Part shown: one piece after another, positions 63,956-64,000 of the stretch
How positions within the stretch are numbered: the stretch's first letter is position 1
Layout: each line of letters opens with the position of its first letter
NCBI RefSeq assembly: GCF_001514265.1
Contig: NZ_KQ948988.1
Span: 751,395-815,394 of the forward strand
DNA length: 64,000 bases
Direction of reading: 5' to 3'
DNA from: Streptomyces resistomycificus
Lineage (GTDB): Bacteria > Actinomycetota > Actinomycetes > Streptomycetales > Streptomycetaceae
Position numbers and translations under genes: made by a program
The notes under the pieces: generated by a model
What the model was told of the DNA's origin: nothing
The model's database searches: none
What the model saw: only the letters and a program-made list of their open reading frames with translations

Positions 63956-64000
63956 GGCTCTTCCCGAGGCCCCCGAACCCCGGCCCCCGAACCCCGGACC

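Overview
The window is high-GC actinobacterial DNA with Streptomyces-type gene structure: frequent GTG/TTG starts, ATGA-type overlaps inside operons, a rare TTA codon in a secondary-metabolism gene, and several genes recognisable from Streptomyces chromosomes. It reads as an accessory biosynthetic cluster lying beside a tRNA gene, followed by ordinary Streptomyces operons.

Region 1 (1-1460): the 5' end of a DUF2254-type membrane protein, a tRNA-Leu(GAG), a multiply frameshifted MFS transporter remnant, and an A+T-richer promoter region carrying a TGTCAA-N5-TTGACA palindrome.

Region 2 (1461-31407): a compact PKS-NRPS cluster on the + strand. Three megasynthases (ACP-KS-AT*-AT*-DH-ACP; KS-AT*-ACP; KS-AT-DH*-ACP-Cy-A-PCP-TE; * = key residue replaced) are followed by a luciferase-like monooxygenase, a protein with two methyltransferase domains, and a 1901-residue fused biotin-dependent acyl-CoA carboxylase. 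A MarR regulator, a cupin, an MFS exporter, a truncated FMN reductase and a flavin reductase complete it. There is no ketoreductase or enoylreductase, and only one AT has its serine. The last module has heterocyclisation and adenylation domains whose specificity residues read as cysteine, so a thiazoline or thiazole end group is predicted. The MarR operator between the regulator and the cupin has the same 6-5-6 architecture as the palindrome upstream of the first PKS gene. I do not recognise this architecture as a characterised pathway.

Region 3 (31699-39276): a TetR regulator with twin palindromic operators, a molybdenum hydroxylase operon (Fe-S, FAD with an extra Fe-S loop, Moco subunit, XdhC-type maturase) and an MFS exporter. 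The xdhC-like gene carries an 84-bp tandem duplication.

Region 4 (39277-50464): an EF-G paralogue behind a possible leader peptide and hairpins; a scar where an IS605-type tnpB fragment abuts a truncated GH1 beta-glucosidase; an alpha/beta hydrolase; a CooC-like ATPase with a small partner; and a GNAT - lipoprotein - fused dipeptide/nickel-type permease - MFS - GNAT group that has no ATPase gene.

Region 5 (50690-58196): a conserved Streptomyces block corresponding to the SCO6650-SCO6655 neighbourhood as I recall it: CDP-alcohol phosphatidyltransferase, MDR dehydrogenase, PTPS homologue lacking its catalytic cysteine, GT4 glycosyltransferase, methyltransferase, flippase-like membrane protein, creatininase-family hydrolase, and a GTP cyclohydrolase II paralogue with Met120 where Tyr is normal. 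Together these suggest a GTP-derived, glycosylated and methylated product of unknown structure.

Region 6 (58230-64000): a tightly coupled amino-acid operon (ornithine cyclodeaminase family, FAD amino-acid oxidase family, two saccharopine dehydrogenase types), a class-C-like serine hydrolase on the other strand, and a strong terminator at the right edge.
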